From the NCBI GenBank assembly GCA_023138875.1, contig JAGLOO010000004.1, positions 62,001 to 126,000 of the forward strand: 64,000 bases of DNA. Direction: 5' to 3'. The stretch comes from Bacteroidales bacterium. GTDB lineage: Bacteria; Bacteroidota; Bacteroidia; Bacteroidales; GCA-2748055. How positions within the stretch are numbered: the stretch's first letter is position 1; each line of letters begins with the position of its first letter. Under the pieces are notes generated by a model. That model worked only from the letters and a program-made list of their open reading frames with translations, was not told the DNA's origin and did no database searches. Made by a program: the position numbers and the translations under genes. Positions 1 through 7,966 of the stretch are shown here, piece after piece.

Positions 1-1
1 A

Positions 2-433
2 CTTGAAAATAGTCTCCAAAAATCACAACTCTTAGATAAATTTACTCTTATTAATTCAGATTTTTATCTTTTGAATAAGAAAGGAGATGTAGTAATGTTT
101 GAATTTTGTCTTCATGAAATGAAAAATCCTGAAGCAGCCATTAATCATGCTTTGACAATGGCTCCAAATATTCTTATAAATGACCATTGGCCTAGCTCAG
201 AATGGGCATACATTGTTGATGAAAAAGAAAAAGTAATAAACAGTTGGAAAGCCTTAAAGAGATTTGACTTCAAAAAAATCCAACGATACGATACCGTTCA
301 ATTTTTTCATGACTATGAAGAACTTTTTCAGAAAGTTAAAGTTCAAGGAGAAAATTCAATCAACAGAATAAGTCAATATAAAGACAAAAAAGATTTTACC
401 ATACCAATGTCTTATGGCTTTGCATTAATTTAA
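2..433 (+). CDS. Class I SAM-dependent methyltransferase, C-terminal part (cut by window edge)
   Basis: The reading frame is open from base 2 with no start codon in view, so the gene begins outside the window; the TTG at 71 is internal. About 143 residues are visible. The stretch DVVMFEFCLHEMKNPEAA resembles the post-motif-II strand and helix of UbiE/Methyltransf_11 proteins, and a later segment (NILINDHWPSSEWAYIVDE) fits the lid region. SAM-dependent methyl transfer is therefore likely, but the substrate cannot be inferred. The Gly-rich SAM-binding loop would lie upstream and is not visible. The gene is AT-rich compared with the sequence after 2.1 kb and belongs to the cassette-like segment. 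Confidence 0.6.
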   Translation, partial: LENSLQKSQLLDKFTLINSDFYLLNKKGDVVMFEFCLHEMKNPEAAINHALTMAPNILINDHWPSSEWAYIVDEKEKVINSWKALKRFDFKKIQRYDTVQFFHDYEELFQKVKVQGENSINRISQYKDKKDFTIPMSYGFALI

Positions 434-595
434 TTGAATTACTGAATATTGAAACAAATTAATTGCCAGCTGCCATGCTGTCAAAGAGCATTAAAACGCT
501 CTTTACAGCTAACCGTTGTAGGTAATTGCAGTGGTTCCACATATATAAAATAGTTTCCTAATAAGGAAATATTTATTATCTTTGTAAAAAGCTTA
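434..595. other. Palindromic spacer between methyltransferase and toxin genes
   Basis: This 162-base spacer holds a strong imperfect hairpin: GCTGT-c-AAAGAGC at 476-489 pairs with GCTCTTTACAGC at 498-509 around an 8-base loop. It is followed by GTTGTAGGTAA at 515-525, which occurs again at 1372-1382 and, with two changes, at 1412-1422. Structured spacers with a shared terminal motif after single-gene units are reminiscent of integron attC sites. The 7-mer GTTGTAG matches the GTTRRRY consensus only partly, so that identity is inference. Confidence 0.4.
554..584 (+). promoter_or_regulatory. Toxin-antitoxin promoter with palindromic operator
   Basis: TTTCCT-AATA-AGGAAA (554-569) is a perfect 6-base inverted repeat. 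It lies directly upstream of TATCTTTG (577-584), an exact match to the Bacteroidota -7 box TAnnTTTG. The toxin ATG is at 596. The palindrome sits between the expected -33 and -7 elements, where binding of the downstream XRE-type antitoxin would block transcription. No clear -33 TTG is present. Autoregulation is known for HigBA-type modules; here it is inferred from position. Confidence 0.5.
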
Positions 596-928
596 ATGAT
601 TAAATACGAAGTTCGATTTCTAAAATCCGCGAAAGATTTCCTCGATAATCTTGATAAGAAGTCGAGGGAAAAAATAATTTTCAATATTTGGAAATCGAGA
701 GAGATCAACGATCCGAGGTTGTTTAAAAAACTAACTGCAGAAATATGGGAGTTTCGGACAACCTTTAAAAGTAAACAATATCGACTTTTTGCTTTTTGGG
801 ACAAGCAAGGAGATCAGATGACATTAGTAATTGCAACACACGGCTTTATTAAGAAAACTCAAAGGACACCAAAAAAAGAAATTGAAAGGGCGGAGAAATT
901 ACGAAAAGATTATTTTGAAAACGATTAA
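596..928 (+). CDS. HigB/RelE-superfamily toxin (Gp49-like, DUF891 type)
   Basis: This 110-residue basic protein has the compact shape of Gp49-like/HigB mRNA interferases: an N-terminal helical half (KSAKDFLDNLDKKSREKIIFNI), a central EIWEFRTTFKSKQYRLFAFW sheet core, and a strand LVIATHGFIKKTQRTPKKEIERAEK. The pattern WEFR...YR.F.F and HGF.KK.QKTP is typical of the family. These toxins cleave ribosome-bound mRNA. The gene lies 11 bases upstream of an XRE-type antitoxin gene on the same strand; toxin-first order is characteristic of HigBA rather than RelBE. The ATG lies 12 bases after a -7 box, so the leader is very short. Confidence 0.82.
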   Translation: MIKYEVRFLKSAKDFLDNLDKKSREKIIFNIWKSREINDPRLFKKLTAEIWEFRTTFKSKQYRLFAFWDKQGDQMTLVIATHGFIKKTQRTPKKEIERAEKLRKDYFEND

Positions 929-939
929 AAATAAAAGAC

Positions 940-1269
940 ATGGCTAAAAAGAAAACTAAAACATACACCTTAGAGGAATTGACCGACAAATATATTGGAG
1001 AAAAAGGGACTTCAAAAAGAGAGCAATTCGAATTTGACCTAAAATTAGATGTACTTGGAGATATGATTAAACATGCCAGAAAAGAGCAGCATCTGACTCA
1101 AGATCAACTTGGACAACTAGTAGGAGTTCAAAAAGCACAGATATCAAAGATTGAGAATAATACTAAAGATGTAAGATTTTCGACAGTTTTAAGAGTTTTT
1201 GAAGCATTAAAAGTAAAAGTTAAAATGACTGTTGAGTTTGATCCGAAATCACATCTTGAAATAGCATAA
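940..1269 (+). CDS. XRE-family HTH antitoxin (HigA-like)
   Basis: 109 residues. Residues about 45-100 form a Cro/C1-type helix-turn-helix: MIKHARKEQHLTQDQLGQL, then VQKAQISKIENNTKDVRFST, then a FEALKVKVKM strand. The first 40 residues are a charged extension that probably contacts the toxin. Known HigA-like proteins neutralise the partner toxin and repress their shared promoter. The palindrome at 554-569 is the obvious operator candidate. The gene is cotranscribed with the toxin (11-base gap). It could be called a generic HTH regulator, but its position makes the antitoxin role likely. Confidence 0.82.
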   Translation: MAKKKTKTYTLEELTDKYIGEKGTSKREQFEFDLKLDVLGDMIKHARKEQHLTQDQLGQLVGVQKAQISKIENNTKDVRFSTVLRVFEALKVKVKMTVEFDPKSHLEIA

Positions 1270-1533
1270 AGAAAAAGCAACTACCTACAACAGCAAGTAA
1301 ATAACATTGGCGGTGAGGTAGTTAACTAAAAAGAAATTAGTAATTTTGGAATGTAATAATACTAATAAAATGTTGTAGGTAAATCCGCCAACGATTTTTT
1401 ACTTGCGAAACGTTGTAGCCAATGCTTGAGTAATACCCATTTCCAAATCATGGATCCCAGGAGCTTGGTGAAGGATTGGAAAATAAGATCAAGAAAGACG
1501 GAGGACTAAAATGAGGAGGTGGTTTTGAAAACA
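1270..1533. repeat. Long imperfect inverted repeat in gene-free spacer (attC-like?)
   Basis: No convincing gene lies here. Three blocks pair across the spacer: CTACAAC (1285-1291) with GTTGTAG (1412-1418), GCAAGTAA (1293-1300) with TTACTTGC (1399-1406), and TTGGCGG (1307-1313) with CCGCCAA (1385-1391). This gives an interrupted dyad about 135 bases long with asymmetric bulges. TACCTACAAC (1282-1291) can pair instead with GTTGTAGGTA (1372-1381). Length, bulged symmetry and position after a gene unit resemble attC recombination sites, but the end boxes deviate from the classical consensus and no integrase is in the window. From 1430 to 1533 I see only AT-rich sequence with no recognisable signal. 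Confidence 0.45.
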
Positions 1534-1632
1534 ATGAGAAAGAAAATATTAATGATTCTTGAAAAAACCGATACATCAGATAGGGCAAGAGTTATCGGAA
1601 ATAAACTTGATCCAAAGATAATAGCACTGTGA
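1534..1632 (+). CDS. Possible 32-residue upstream peptide, coupled to DUF3795 gene
   Basis: An ATG at 1534 opens a short frame (begins MRKKILMILEKTDTSDRA, ends KIIAL) whose TGA stop overlaps the GTG start of the next gene in the sequence GTGA. An AGGAGG lies about 16 bases upstream, rather far for a ribosome site. The 4-base overlap suggests translational coupling. The peptide could be a genuine small gene, a leader, or the remnant of a longer one. No family is recognised. Confidence 0.25.
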   Translation: MRKKILMILEKTDTSDRARVIGNKLDPKIIAL

Positions 1633-2075
1633 AAAAACTGGAAATACAGATTAGTCAAATAGCACCATGCGGTGGAAATTGTATAATTTGTATGAGCTAT
1701 CTTAAGAAAGAGAATGGTTGTCCAGGTTGTAGGGAAGGCAATGAAAATAAACCAAAGGCTTGTATCAGATGTCGAATAAAAAACTGTGATGAGCTTGTAA
1801 ATAATAATTTTGTTTATTGCTATGAGTGTAGCAAATTCCCATGTACAAGAATGAAGCAATTAGATAACCGTTATCAAAGGAATTATAACTTCAGTATGAT
1901 TGAAAATCTGATCAGTATTGAAAAGCACGGAATAGATAGTTTTATCCAAAATGAAACGAAAAGATGGATTTGCTCAAAATGTGGTGGAATAATAAGTGTG
2001 CACAGAGGATATTGTACTGATTGTGGGGAAATCAAATATAATCATACAGGAACAAAACGAGCCCCAATAAGATAA
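1629..2075 (+). CDS. DUF3795 cysteine-rich putative zinc-binding protein
   Basis: 148 residues from a GTG start. Its many cysteines fall in clusters: CGGNCIIC near residues 14-21, CPGC, CIRCRIKNC, CYECSKFPC in the middle, and a terminal CSKCGG...CTDCG ribbon. The N-terminal pattern APCGxxCxxC and the CxECxxFPC block are the signature of DUF3795, a family of unknown function that probably binds zinc. The extra C-terminal zinc-ribbon pair is visible here. It is the last gene of the AT-rich segment and faces the core gene lpd. No role can be assigned. The GTG start is chosen because an in-frame stop lies upstream. Confidence 0.78.
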   Translation: MKKLEIQISQIAPCGGNCIICMSYLKKENGCPGCREGNENKPKACIRCRIKNCDELVNNNFVYCYECSKFPCTRMKQLDNRYQRNYNFSMIENLISIEKHGIDSFIQNETKRWICSKCGGIISVHRGYCTDCGEIKYNHTGTKRAPIR

Positions 2076-2080
2076 TTTTA

Positions 2081-2115
2081 AGCACGAAAGCCTAACGTGC
2101 TAAACCGTTTAGCAC
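2081..2115. terminator. Two overlapping hairpins between convergent genes
   Basis: GTGCTAAAC-C-GTTTAGCAC (2097-2115) is a perfect 9-base inverted repeat. AGCACG (2081-2086) can alternatively pair with CGTGCT (2096-2101), so the two structures are mutually exclusive. They sit between the DUF3795 stop and the lpd stop and could act as a bidirectional terminator, although no long T-run follows on either strand. GCCTAAC at 2090-2096 matches the integron R'' consensus RYYYAAC, so this may also be the right edge of the acquired segment. Confidence 0.4.
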
Positions 2116-2125
2116 CCCATTAGCT

Positions 2126-3517
2126 CTAAATATGTATTACCTCGCCATACGCTGCTGCGGCGGCTTCCATAACTGCTTCCGACATGGTGGGATGTGGATG
2201 AACGGCCTTGATAATCTCTTCGCCTGTGGTTTCCAGCTTCCTGGCGACCACCAGTTCGGCGATCATCTCGGTCACATTGGCACCGATCAGATGGGCACCA
2301 AGTAATTCACCATATTTGGCATCAAACACCAGCTTGACAAATCCATCCTTCGCTCCTGCTGCCGAGGCCTTTCCTGAAGCAGTAAAAGGAAACTTGCCAA
2401 TCTTCAGTTCGTAGCCTGCTTCCCTGGCTGCCCTCTCAGTCATTCCCACAGAAGCTACCTCAGGATTTGTATAGGTACATCCCGGAATATTGCCATAATC
2501 AACCGGCTGTGGATCATGTCCTGATATCTTTTCTACGCAGGTAATCCCCTCTGCAGAGGCCACATGGGCCAGAGCGGGACCATCCACAATATCCCCTATG
2601 GCATAGACGCCCTTCACATTGGTCCTGTAAAAGGGATCCACTTTCACCTTTCCTGCTTCAACCTCAACGCCCAGTTCCTCCAGGCCGATATTCTCCAGGT
2701 TGGGATCAATTCCAACGGCAGAAAGAACGATTTCAGCCTCCACCTCTTTTTCACCCTTGGGTGTTTTGATCTTCACTTTACACATATTACCCGAAATATC
2801 CACCGACTCTACCGATGAAGATGTCATCACCTTCATTTTCGACTTCTTAAAAGAACGTTCGAGCTGTTTGGACACCTCCTCGTCTTCCAGTGGTACAACG
2901 TTGGGCAGGAACTCAACCAGTGTTACTTCCGTTCCCATGGTGTTATAGAAATTGGCAAACTCACTTCCTATGGCACCGGAACCGACAACCACCATTGATT
3001 TAGGAAGTTTCGGAAGGGTCAAGGCCTCCCTATATCCGATGATCTTTTTACCATCCTGTTTCAGGTTGGGAAGTTCCTTTGAACGGGCACCGGTGGCAAT
3101 GATGATATGGTCAGCTCTGACCTCGGTCACTTTTCCTTCGGTATCCGTCACTGCAACAATGCCGGGAGATTTGAGTTTCCCGGTGCCGTTGATCACCTCG
3201 ATCTTATTTTTCTTGAAAAGATACTGGATCCCGTTGCTCATTCCTTCTGCAACCGATCGGCTGCGACCAACCACTTTACTAAAATCGGGCTTTACCGACC
3301 CATCAATTTCAATTCCATAATCGGCCGCGTGAAGGAAATATTCATATACCTGCGCGCTTTTCAGTAGTGATTTAGTGGGAATGCATCCCCAGTTAAGACA
3401 GATCCCTCCAAGGGATTCCCGCTCAACAACTGCGGTTTTCAATCCAAGTTGTGATGCACGAATGGCAGCTACATAACCTCCGGGTCCGCTGCCAATAACT
3501 AAAAGATCAAAGTTCAT
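2126..3517 (-). CDS. lpdA: Dihydrolipoyl dehydrogenase (E3)
   Basis: 463 residues, the normal family length. It oxidises protein-bound dihydrolipoamide with FAD and NAD+ for 2-oxo-acid dehydrogenase complexes or glycine cleavage. Visible features: FAD-binding GSGPGG at residues 9-14, redox disulfide C40/C45 in GGICLNWGCIPTKS, an NAD-binding GSGAIGSEFA loop, GDIVDGPALAHVA for FAD, and the C-terminal HPHPTMSE with catalytic H442 and E447. The ATG gives the canonical N-terminus. No E1 or E2 gene is nearby, so the partner complex is not shown. It is the last of a run of minus-strand genes, 72 bases after the serine hydrolase. Confidence 0.96.
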   Translation of the reverse strand: MNFDLLVIGSGPGGYVAAIRASQLGLKTAVVERESLGGICLNWGCIPTKSLLKSAQVYEYFLHAADYGIEIDGSVKPDFSKVVGRSRSVAEGMSNGIQYLFKKNKIEVINGTGKLKSPGIVAVTDTEGKVTEVRADHIIIATGARSKELPNLKQDGKKIIGYREALTLPKLPKSMVVVGSGAIGSEFANFYNTMGTEVTLVEFLPNVVPLEDEEVSKQLERSFKKSKMKVMTSSSVESVDISGNMCKVKIKTPKGEKEVEAEIVLSAVGIDPNLENIGLEELGVEVEAGKVKVDPFYRTNVKGVYAIGDIVDGPALAHVASAEGITCVEKISGHDPQPVDYGNIPGCTYTNPEVASVGMTERAAREAGYELKIGKFPFTASGKASAAGAKDGFVKLVFDAKYGELLGAHLIGANVTEMIAELVVARKLETTGEEIIKAVHPHPTMSEAVMEAAAAAYGEVIHI

Positions 3518-3589
3518 TCTGGTTGTGTTTTTGTTTTATTCGTGAATTTACGAGAATATAACAACCAAAAAGAAATTGGGTTTAGATAT

Positions 3590-4831
3590 TTAATAATAAT
3601 CTGGCTTTTGAGCATCTTCGTGTTCAAAAAACAGATCGAAGAACGCAGGAACACTCTTTGAAGCGAGCCCGTTGGGGGAATTCTGAAGGAAAGCAATCCC
3701 CACCTTTTCCTCGGGGCAGTATCCAATTTCTGCCCTGTAACCGCGAATATATCCACCGTGATAAACAATCTCCCTTCCCTGGTACCTGTAAATCCTCCAG
3801 CCCAGGCTGTAGTATCTTTCCCGGAAAGGCTTCCAGTTTCTGGTGTATCTTGATTTGAGAGGAGTATAAATAACCGGTGTGGCAAGCATGCTGCATACCT
3901 CATCAGGCAATTTTCCGGGTCCGTTTCCCAGGAGAGCCAGGAGCCATTGTCCCATGTCTGCAATGCTGGCATTTACTCCGGCGGCTGGCATTACATTGTA
4001 ATAACCCTGGTGTGGCTTCAGCGGAACATATCCATCTTTTGTCTTCATGTGTGGGTAAGCCATATTGAGCTCCCGGTAACCTTTAACCGGACCGGCCGAT
4101 GCATCAACCATTCCCAGAGGTTCGAAGAGTTTTTCTTTTAAGAGCAACGGATAAGAAATACCCGTAGCCCCTGCCGCAATGGGATCCAGCATGCTGAAAA
4201 GAACATTCTGGTATCCGTACAGATCCCCGGGGGGAGCAGAGATATCCACTTCATGGAGACGGCTTATGATCGGGACCAACCCCTCATTCGCCTCAACGAG
4301 GTTATCAAATGCATATGGCACAAGCCCCGAAGTATGACTAAGAATATTTCGAATGGTCAGGTCAACTGTATTGATGGAATCCTTCAGCCTGAAACCCGGA
4401 TAGTGGTCAATGATCCTGTCGTCCAGTGAAAAAGCTCCTTCCTGTTCCAGCAGGCAGGCCAGGGCTCCTGCAAATCCTTTGGAAACAGAGGCAAGCCTGA
4501 AAATGGTATGTTCATTAATCTCAGAGATACCCCCTCTTCTTTTTACCCCGTAGGTACCTGTGTACACTATATCCCCGTCATAAACAATGGTGTAAGCTGC
4601 TCCCACAGTATGGCTGCTGTCCAGCTCCTGCGTCATAAACTCACTGAACTCCCTGACGGGTTGAAGGTCTGGAATTGTATCAGTTATTGCAGCGCCATGA
4701 TCCTGTTGAAGATCCGGCTGAACCTCAATTGATTTTGTTCCTCTGGTAAATAGAATGACGGCTGCTGCAACAACTATGGTGATAATAATTAAAGCAGGCA
4801 GCCTGTATTGATGACCTATAAAATACTTCAA
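3590..4831 (-). CDS. Serine hydrolase, class C beta-lactamase/DD-peptidase family
   Basis: 413 residues. An N-terminal membrane anchor (about 10-28, LPALIIITIVVAAAVILF) precedes a periplasmic domain with all three penicillin-recognising motifs: S115-V-S-K118, Y207-Q-N209 and H358-G-G360. The family includes D-aminopeptidases, esterases and class C-like hydrolases, so the substrate cannot be read from sequence; resistance function should not be assumed. The start is TTG: an in-frame TAG lies two codons upstream and the next Met is residue 66, so TTG is the only start that keeps the anchor. A GGGAG lies 9 bases before it. It follows the prolyl oligopeptidase gene by 42 bases, possibly cotranscribed. 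Confidence 0.88.
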   Translation of the reverse strand: MKYFIGHQYRLPALIIITIVVAAAVILFTRGTKSIEVQPDLQQDHGAAITDTIPDLQPVREFSEFMTQELDSSHTVGAAYTIVYDGDIVYTGTYGVKRRGGISEINEHTIFRLASVSKGFAGALACLLEQEGAFSLDDRIIDHYPGFRLKDSINTVDLTIRNILSHTSGLVPYAFDNLVEANEGLVPIISRLHEVDISAPPGDLYGYQNVLFSMLDPIAAGATGISYPLLLKEKLFEPLGMVDASAGPVKGYRELNMAYPHMKTKDGYVPLKPHQGYYNVMPAAGVNASIADMGQWLLALLGNGPGKLPDEVCSMLATPVIYTPLKSRYTRNWKPFRERYYSLGWRIYRYQGREIVYHGGYIRGYRAEIGYCPEEKVGIAFLQNSPNGLASKSVPAFFDLFFEHEDAQKPDYY

Positions 4832-4873
4832 CTCCTAAATCTCCCTTATAAAATTCAGGAAGCAAAAGTATAA

Positions 4874-7030
4874 TTATCTTTTATATTTTGGATGTCCGGT
4901 CTGCCAGAATGCAAAACTGAAATAGTCAGCCATATCCTCCCAATTTTTGGACTTTGTATTCCCAATTCCGTGACCTGCTTTGTAATCAACCAGGAATAAT
5001 ATAGGATTATCTGAAGCATTTGCGGCCTGTAGCCTGGCAGCAAATTTCCCTGGCTGCCATGCGATTACCCTTGGATCATTCATACCTGCTGTAACCAGTG
5101 TTGCTGGATATTCCACTCCATCCTCAAGGTGATGATAACTATCCATTTCAAGTAAGGCAAGGAACTCCAGTGAATCCTTCACAGTACCAAATTCGGGTAT
5201 ATTGATCGGGCCATTGGGACTCTCCTCCATGCGAACATTATTCATGGCCCCTACCATGGGAAGGACTACCTTGAACAGATCCGGACAGTCAGTCATTGCC
5301 CTGCCAACAAGTATACCACCTGCACTACCTCCCAGAATTGCAGTGTGTTCAGGGGATGAATATGATTCCCTGTGCAGGTATTCAGTCACTGCGATCAAAT
5401 CCTTCCAGGTGTTTGGTTTACTGGTTTTATATCCGGCCAGTCTCCACGATTCACCCAGGGCACCTCCTCCTCTTACATGGGCTACAGCCCAGATTCCTCC
5501 ATCGAAACACCACAGCATCCTGTTTGGGCTAAATCCCGGATCATTGGTAATCCCATAAGAACCATATCCGTAAACCATCAACGGTGCTGAACCATCCCTT
5601 TTCAGACCTTTTCTATAGATTAGCGAAAGAGGTACTTCCACTCCGTCGTGTGAGGGTACCATGATTTCTTCAACAACCATGTCAGCATATTCAGGATACT
5701 CAGCTGTCTTGGAGAGCTGTTCCACTGTAAATGTGCTGTCATCGGGATGATAACGATATCTTATTCCATCCAGGGTCCAGCCTGTTAACGATACCCAGAT
5801 ATCCTGGAATTTATGTCCTTTGGTCCGAACATATACTGAACCTGCAGCAACAGGTATTTCCACCTCACTGATACCGGCATCTTCTCTTTTATACAACTTG
5901 GTCTCGGTACCATTTACTTTCACCGTAAAATAGCATGCAGTGTTGGTAAAAACGAAGTCATTCAGAACTCCTTCTTCAGGTTCAGGGATGAAAACTTCAG
6001 CATTCTCAAATTCAGGCTTCGCCAGTGAAGTCTTCAATACCCTGAAGTTAGGAGCTCCTTTGGCAGTGTAGACGTATAACTCATCCTCCTTGGGATAAAA
6101 GTTTTGGATTTCATCCTTCATTGTGCATAATGATCTCCAGATTACCCGGTCCGTATGAACTTCTTTTCCATCAGTCACAAACAGAGTCATATACCGTTCA
6201 ACATTAAAAAAGCCCATGAAAACTTTATCTCCATAATGATCATAAATTGCAAATGGAAACTCCTGGGGCTTGATTCTTAGTTCCGGATATTTTTCACCGC
6301 TGAAAAATACCCTGTCCTCCTGCTGGAAAGAACCCAGTTTATGAAGATAGGATTTGGTATTCAAGTACCTGCCCGGATCATGTACATCTTCAGAATTCAC
6401 TTTAGTGTAGAAGAAATGTTCTCCATCCGCTAACCAGGAAGCCCCTCCTAAGGAAAGTGATATATCCTCGGGATAGAACTTTCCGGATTCCATATCCAGA
6501 ATCAACATTGTCGTATTTTCTGAACCATTGGGAGTTACCGTGAATGCTACCTTGTCTCCGGCAAAGGTGGGTGAGATACTTCCAATGACATAGTCCAGAG
6601 AATCATCACCATAGGTTTGCGGATCAAACAACAACTTCTCAGCTCCGTCGAAGCCGTCCCTGACAAATAACTTCCCGGTTTCATCCTCAGGAGTGGTTTT
6701 CAGATAAAAATAACGATCATTGTCCAGAATGGTCAAATTCGAAGTGCGGTCTGAAACCCGCTGATCGAATTCTTGCATCTTTTCTATCAGGGCATTCCTG
6801 CCTGAAATTCCATCAAGAATTGACCGCGCATAATCGGCATTAGCAATCATCCAGTTCTTTACAATGGTATCCTCCAAATTCTCCATGTATTGATAGGGAT
6901 CGGTTAAGCTAACACCCCAATATTCATTCTCAACAGGGTTAACTGTAGCCAGGGCGGGTTTTTCCAGTGGCTGTGTGCACTGGGTCATAAACATGGCCGT
7001 AAAAGCCAGTAGAAACAAAATTCTCTTCAT
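4874..7030 (-). CDS. Prolyl oligopeptidase family serine peptidase (S9A), lipoprotein
   Basis: 718 residues from ATG 7030; the frame is open further upstream, but this start gives a lipoprotein signal (MKRILFLLAFTAMFMTQC). The N-terminal S9 motif PYQYMENLED is followed by a seven-bladed propeller region (about 60-420) and a C-terminal alpha/beta hydrolase. Catalytic residues are S569 in GGSAGG, D652 in GMNDPR and H687 in AGHG. It would cleave short Pro-containing peptides on the periplasmic or outer face. The ATG follows the SPFH gene's TAA with one base between, so the two are surely cotranscribed. Confidence 0.93.
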   Translation of the reverse strand: MKRILFLLAFTAMFMTQCTQPLEKPALATVNPVENEYWGVSLTDPYQYMENLEDTIVKNWMIANADYARSILDGISGRNALIEKMQEFDQRVSDRTSNLTILDNDRYFYLKTTPEDETGKLFVRDGFDGAEKLLFDPQTYGDDSLDYVIGSISPTFAGDKVAFTVTPNGSENTTMLILDMESGKFYPEDISLSLGGASWLADGEHFFYTKVNSEDVHDPGRYLNTKSYLHKLGSFQQEDRVFFSGEKYPELRIKPQEFPFAIYDHYGDKVFMGFFNVERYMTLFVTDGKEVHTDRVIWRSLCTMKDEIQNFYPKEDELYVYTAKGAPNFRVLKTSLAKPEFENAEVFIPEPEEGVLNDFVFTNTACYFTVKVNGTETKLYKREDAGISEVEIPVAAGSVYVRTKGHKFQDIWVSLTGWTLDGIRYRYHPDDSTFTVEQLSKTAEYPEYADMVVEEIMVPSHDGVEVPLSLIYRKGLKRDGSAPLMVYGYGSYGITNDPGFSPNRMLWCFDGGIWAVAHVRGGGALGESWRLAGYKTSKPNTWKDLIAVTEYLHRESYSSPEHTAILGGSAGGILVGRAMTDCPDLFKVVLPMVGAMNNVRMEESPNGPINIPEFGTVKDSLEFLALLEMDSYHHLEDGVEYPATLVTAGMNDPRVIAWQPGKFAARLQAANASDNPILFLVDYKAGHGIGNTKSKNWEDMADYFSFAFWQTGHPKYKR

Positions 7031-7031
7031 G

Positions 7032-7961
7032 TTATGATTCTTTTGTGGTGTCAAATACCTTGGTTGCAGTTGCAATAATGCTGGAAATATCAGTCAGGTT
7101 TGCAGGCATGATCATGGTGTTGGATTCCTTGGCCAGTTTCCCGAATTCAAGGAGGTATTGTTCTGCAATCCTCAAATTCACTGCATCTTTTCCACCCTTC
7201 TCATTAATGGCCAGGGCAATGGCCCTGATACCATTGGCAGTGGCATTAGCGACCTGCTCAATCTCTGATGCCTTCCCGGTGGCTTCATTGATCCGTTTCT
7301 GCATTTCACCTTCGGATTCCTTGATCAACTCCTGTTTTGATCCTTCAGCTACGTTGATCTTGGCCTGCTTCTCCCCTTCCGACTCGGCGATCACGGCACG
7401 CTTTTCCCGCTCGGCGCGCATCTGCTTCTCCATGGCATCCTTGATGCTTTGTGGAGGAATGATATTCTTGACCTCATACCGGGTTACCTTTACCCCCCAG
7501 GGATCACTGGCCTTATCAACCGCTGAAACTATGCTGTTGTTAATGGTGTCCCTCTCCTCAAAAGTCTTATCCAGTTCGAGCCGCCCGATGATGCTACGCA
7601 TGGTGGTCTGTGCGATCTGGATGGAAGCAAACTGGTAGTGGTCAATCCCGTAAGAAGCTTTCATAGGGTCAATAACTTGCATATACAGGATCCCGTCCAC
7701 TTCTACCGAGATATTGTCCCTGGTGATGCAGATCTGAGAAGCCACATCGATGGCCTGTTCCTTCAGGGTATGCCTGTATCGCACCCTGTCGATGAAAGGT
7801 ACAAGAATATTAAAACCGGCCATCAGTGTGCTCCTGTACTTTCCCAGTCTTTCAACAATATAGGCATTTCGTTGGGGAACGACCTTGATAGAGGATAAAA
7901 GCAGGATCAACGCCAGGAGTATCAACCCGGCATACACGAGTGTTAAAGCATTCATGTCCAT
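7032..7961 (-). CDS. SPFH/band 7 membrane protein (stomatin-like, QmcA family)
   Basis: 309 residues from ATG 7961, five bases after the NfeD stop; ATG 7955 is equally possible. One N-terminal membrane helix (LVYAGLILLALILLLSS) is followed by the SPFH domain (VPQRNAYIVERLGKY...) and a long Ala/Glu/Lys-rich coiled coil (EKRAVIAESEGEKQAKINVAEG). These proteins oligomerise at the membrane as flotillin-like scaffolds and associate with proteases or NfeD partners. The adjacent nfeD gene is the classic partner. The C-terminus (NLTDISSIIATATKVF) is typical of the family. Confidence 0.93.
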   Translation of the reverse strand: MDMNALTLVYAGLILLALILLLSSIKVVPQRNAYIVERLGKYRSTLMAGFNILVPFIDRVRYRHTLKEQAIDVASQICITRDNISVEVDGILYMQVIDPMKASYGIDHYQFASIQIAQTTMRSIIGRLELDKTFEERDTINNSIVSAVDKASDPWGVKVTRYEVKNIIPPQSIKDAMEKQMRAEREKRAVIAESEGEKQAKINVAEGSKQELIKESEGEMQKRINEATGKASEIEQVANATANGIRAIALAINEKGGKDAVNLRIAEQYLLEFGKLAKESNTMIMPANLTDISSIIATATKVFDTTKES

Positions 7962-7966
7962 TACAA

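Noticed and set aside
7045-7638. Open frame of 197 codons opposite the SPFH gene
   Set aside because: Antisense to a well-supported gene; sequence is Ser/Ala/Leu-rich with no motif, as expected from the reverse of a coiled coil.
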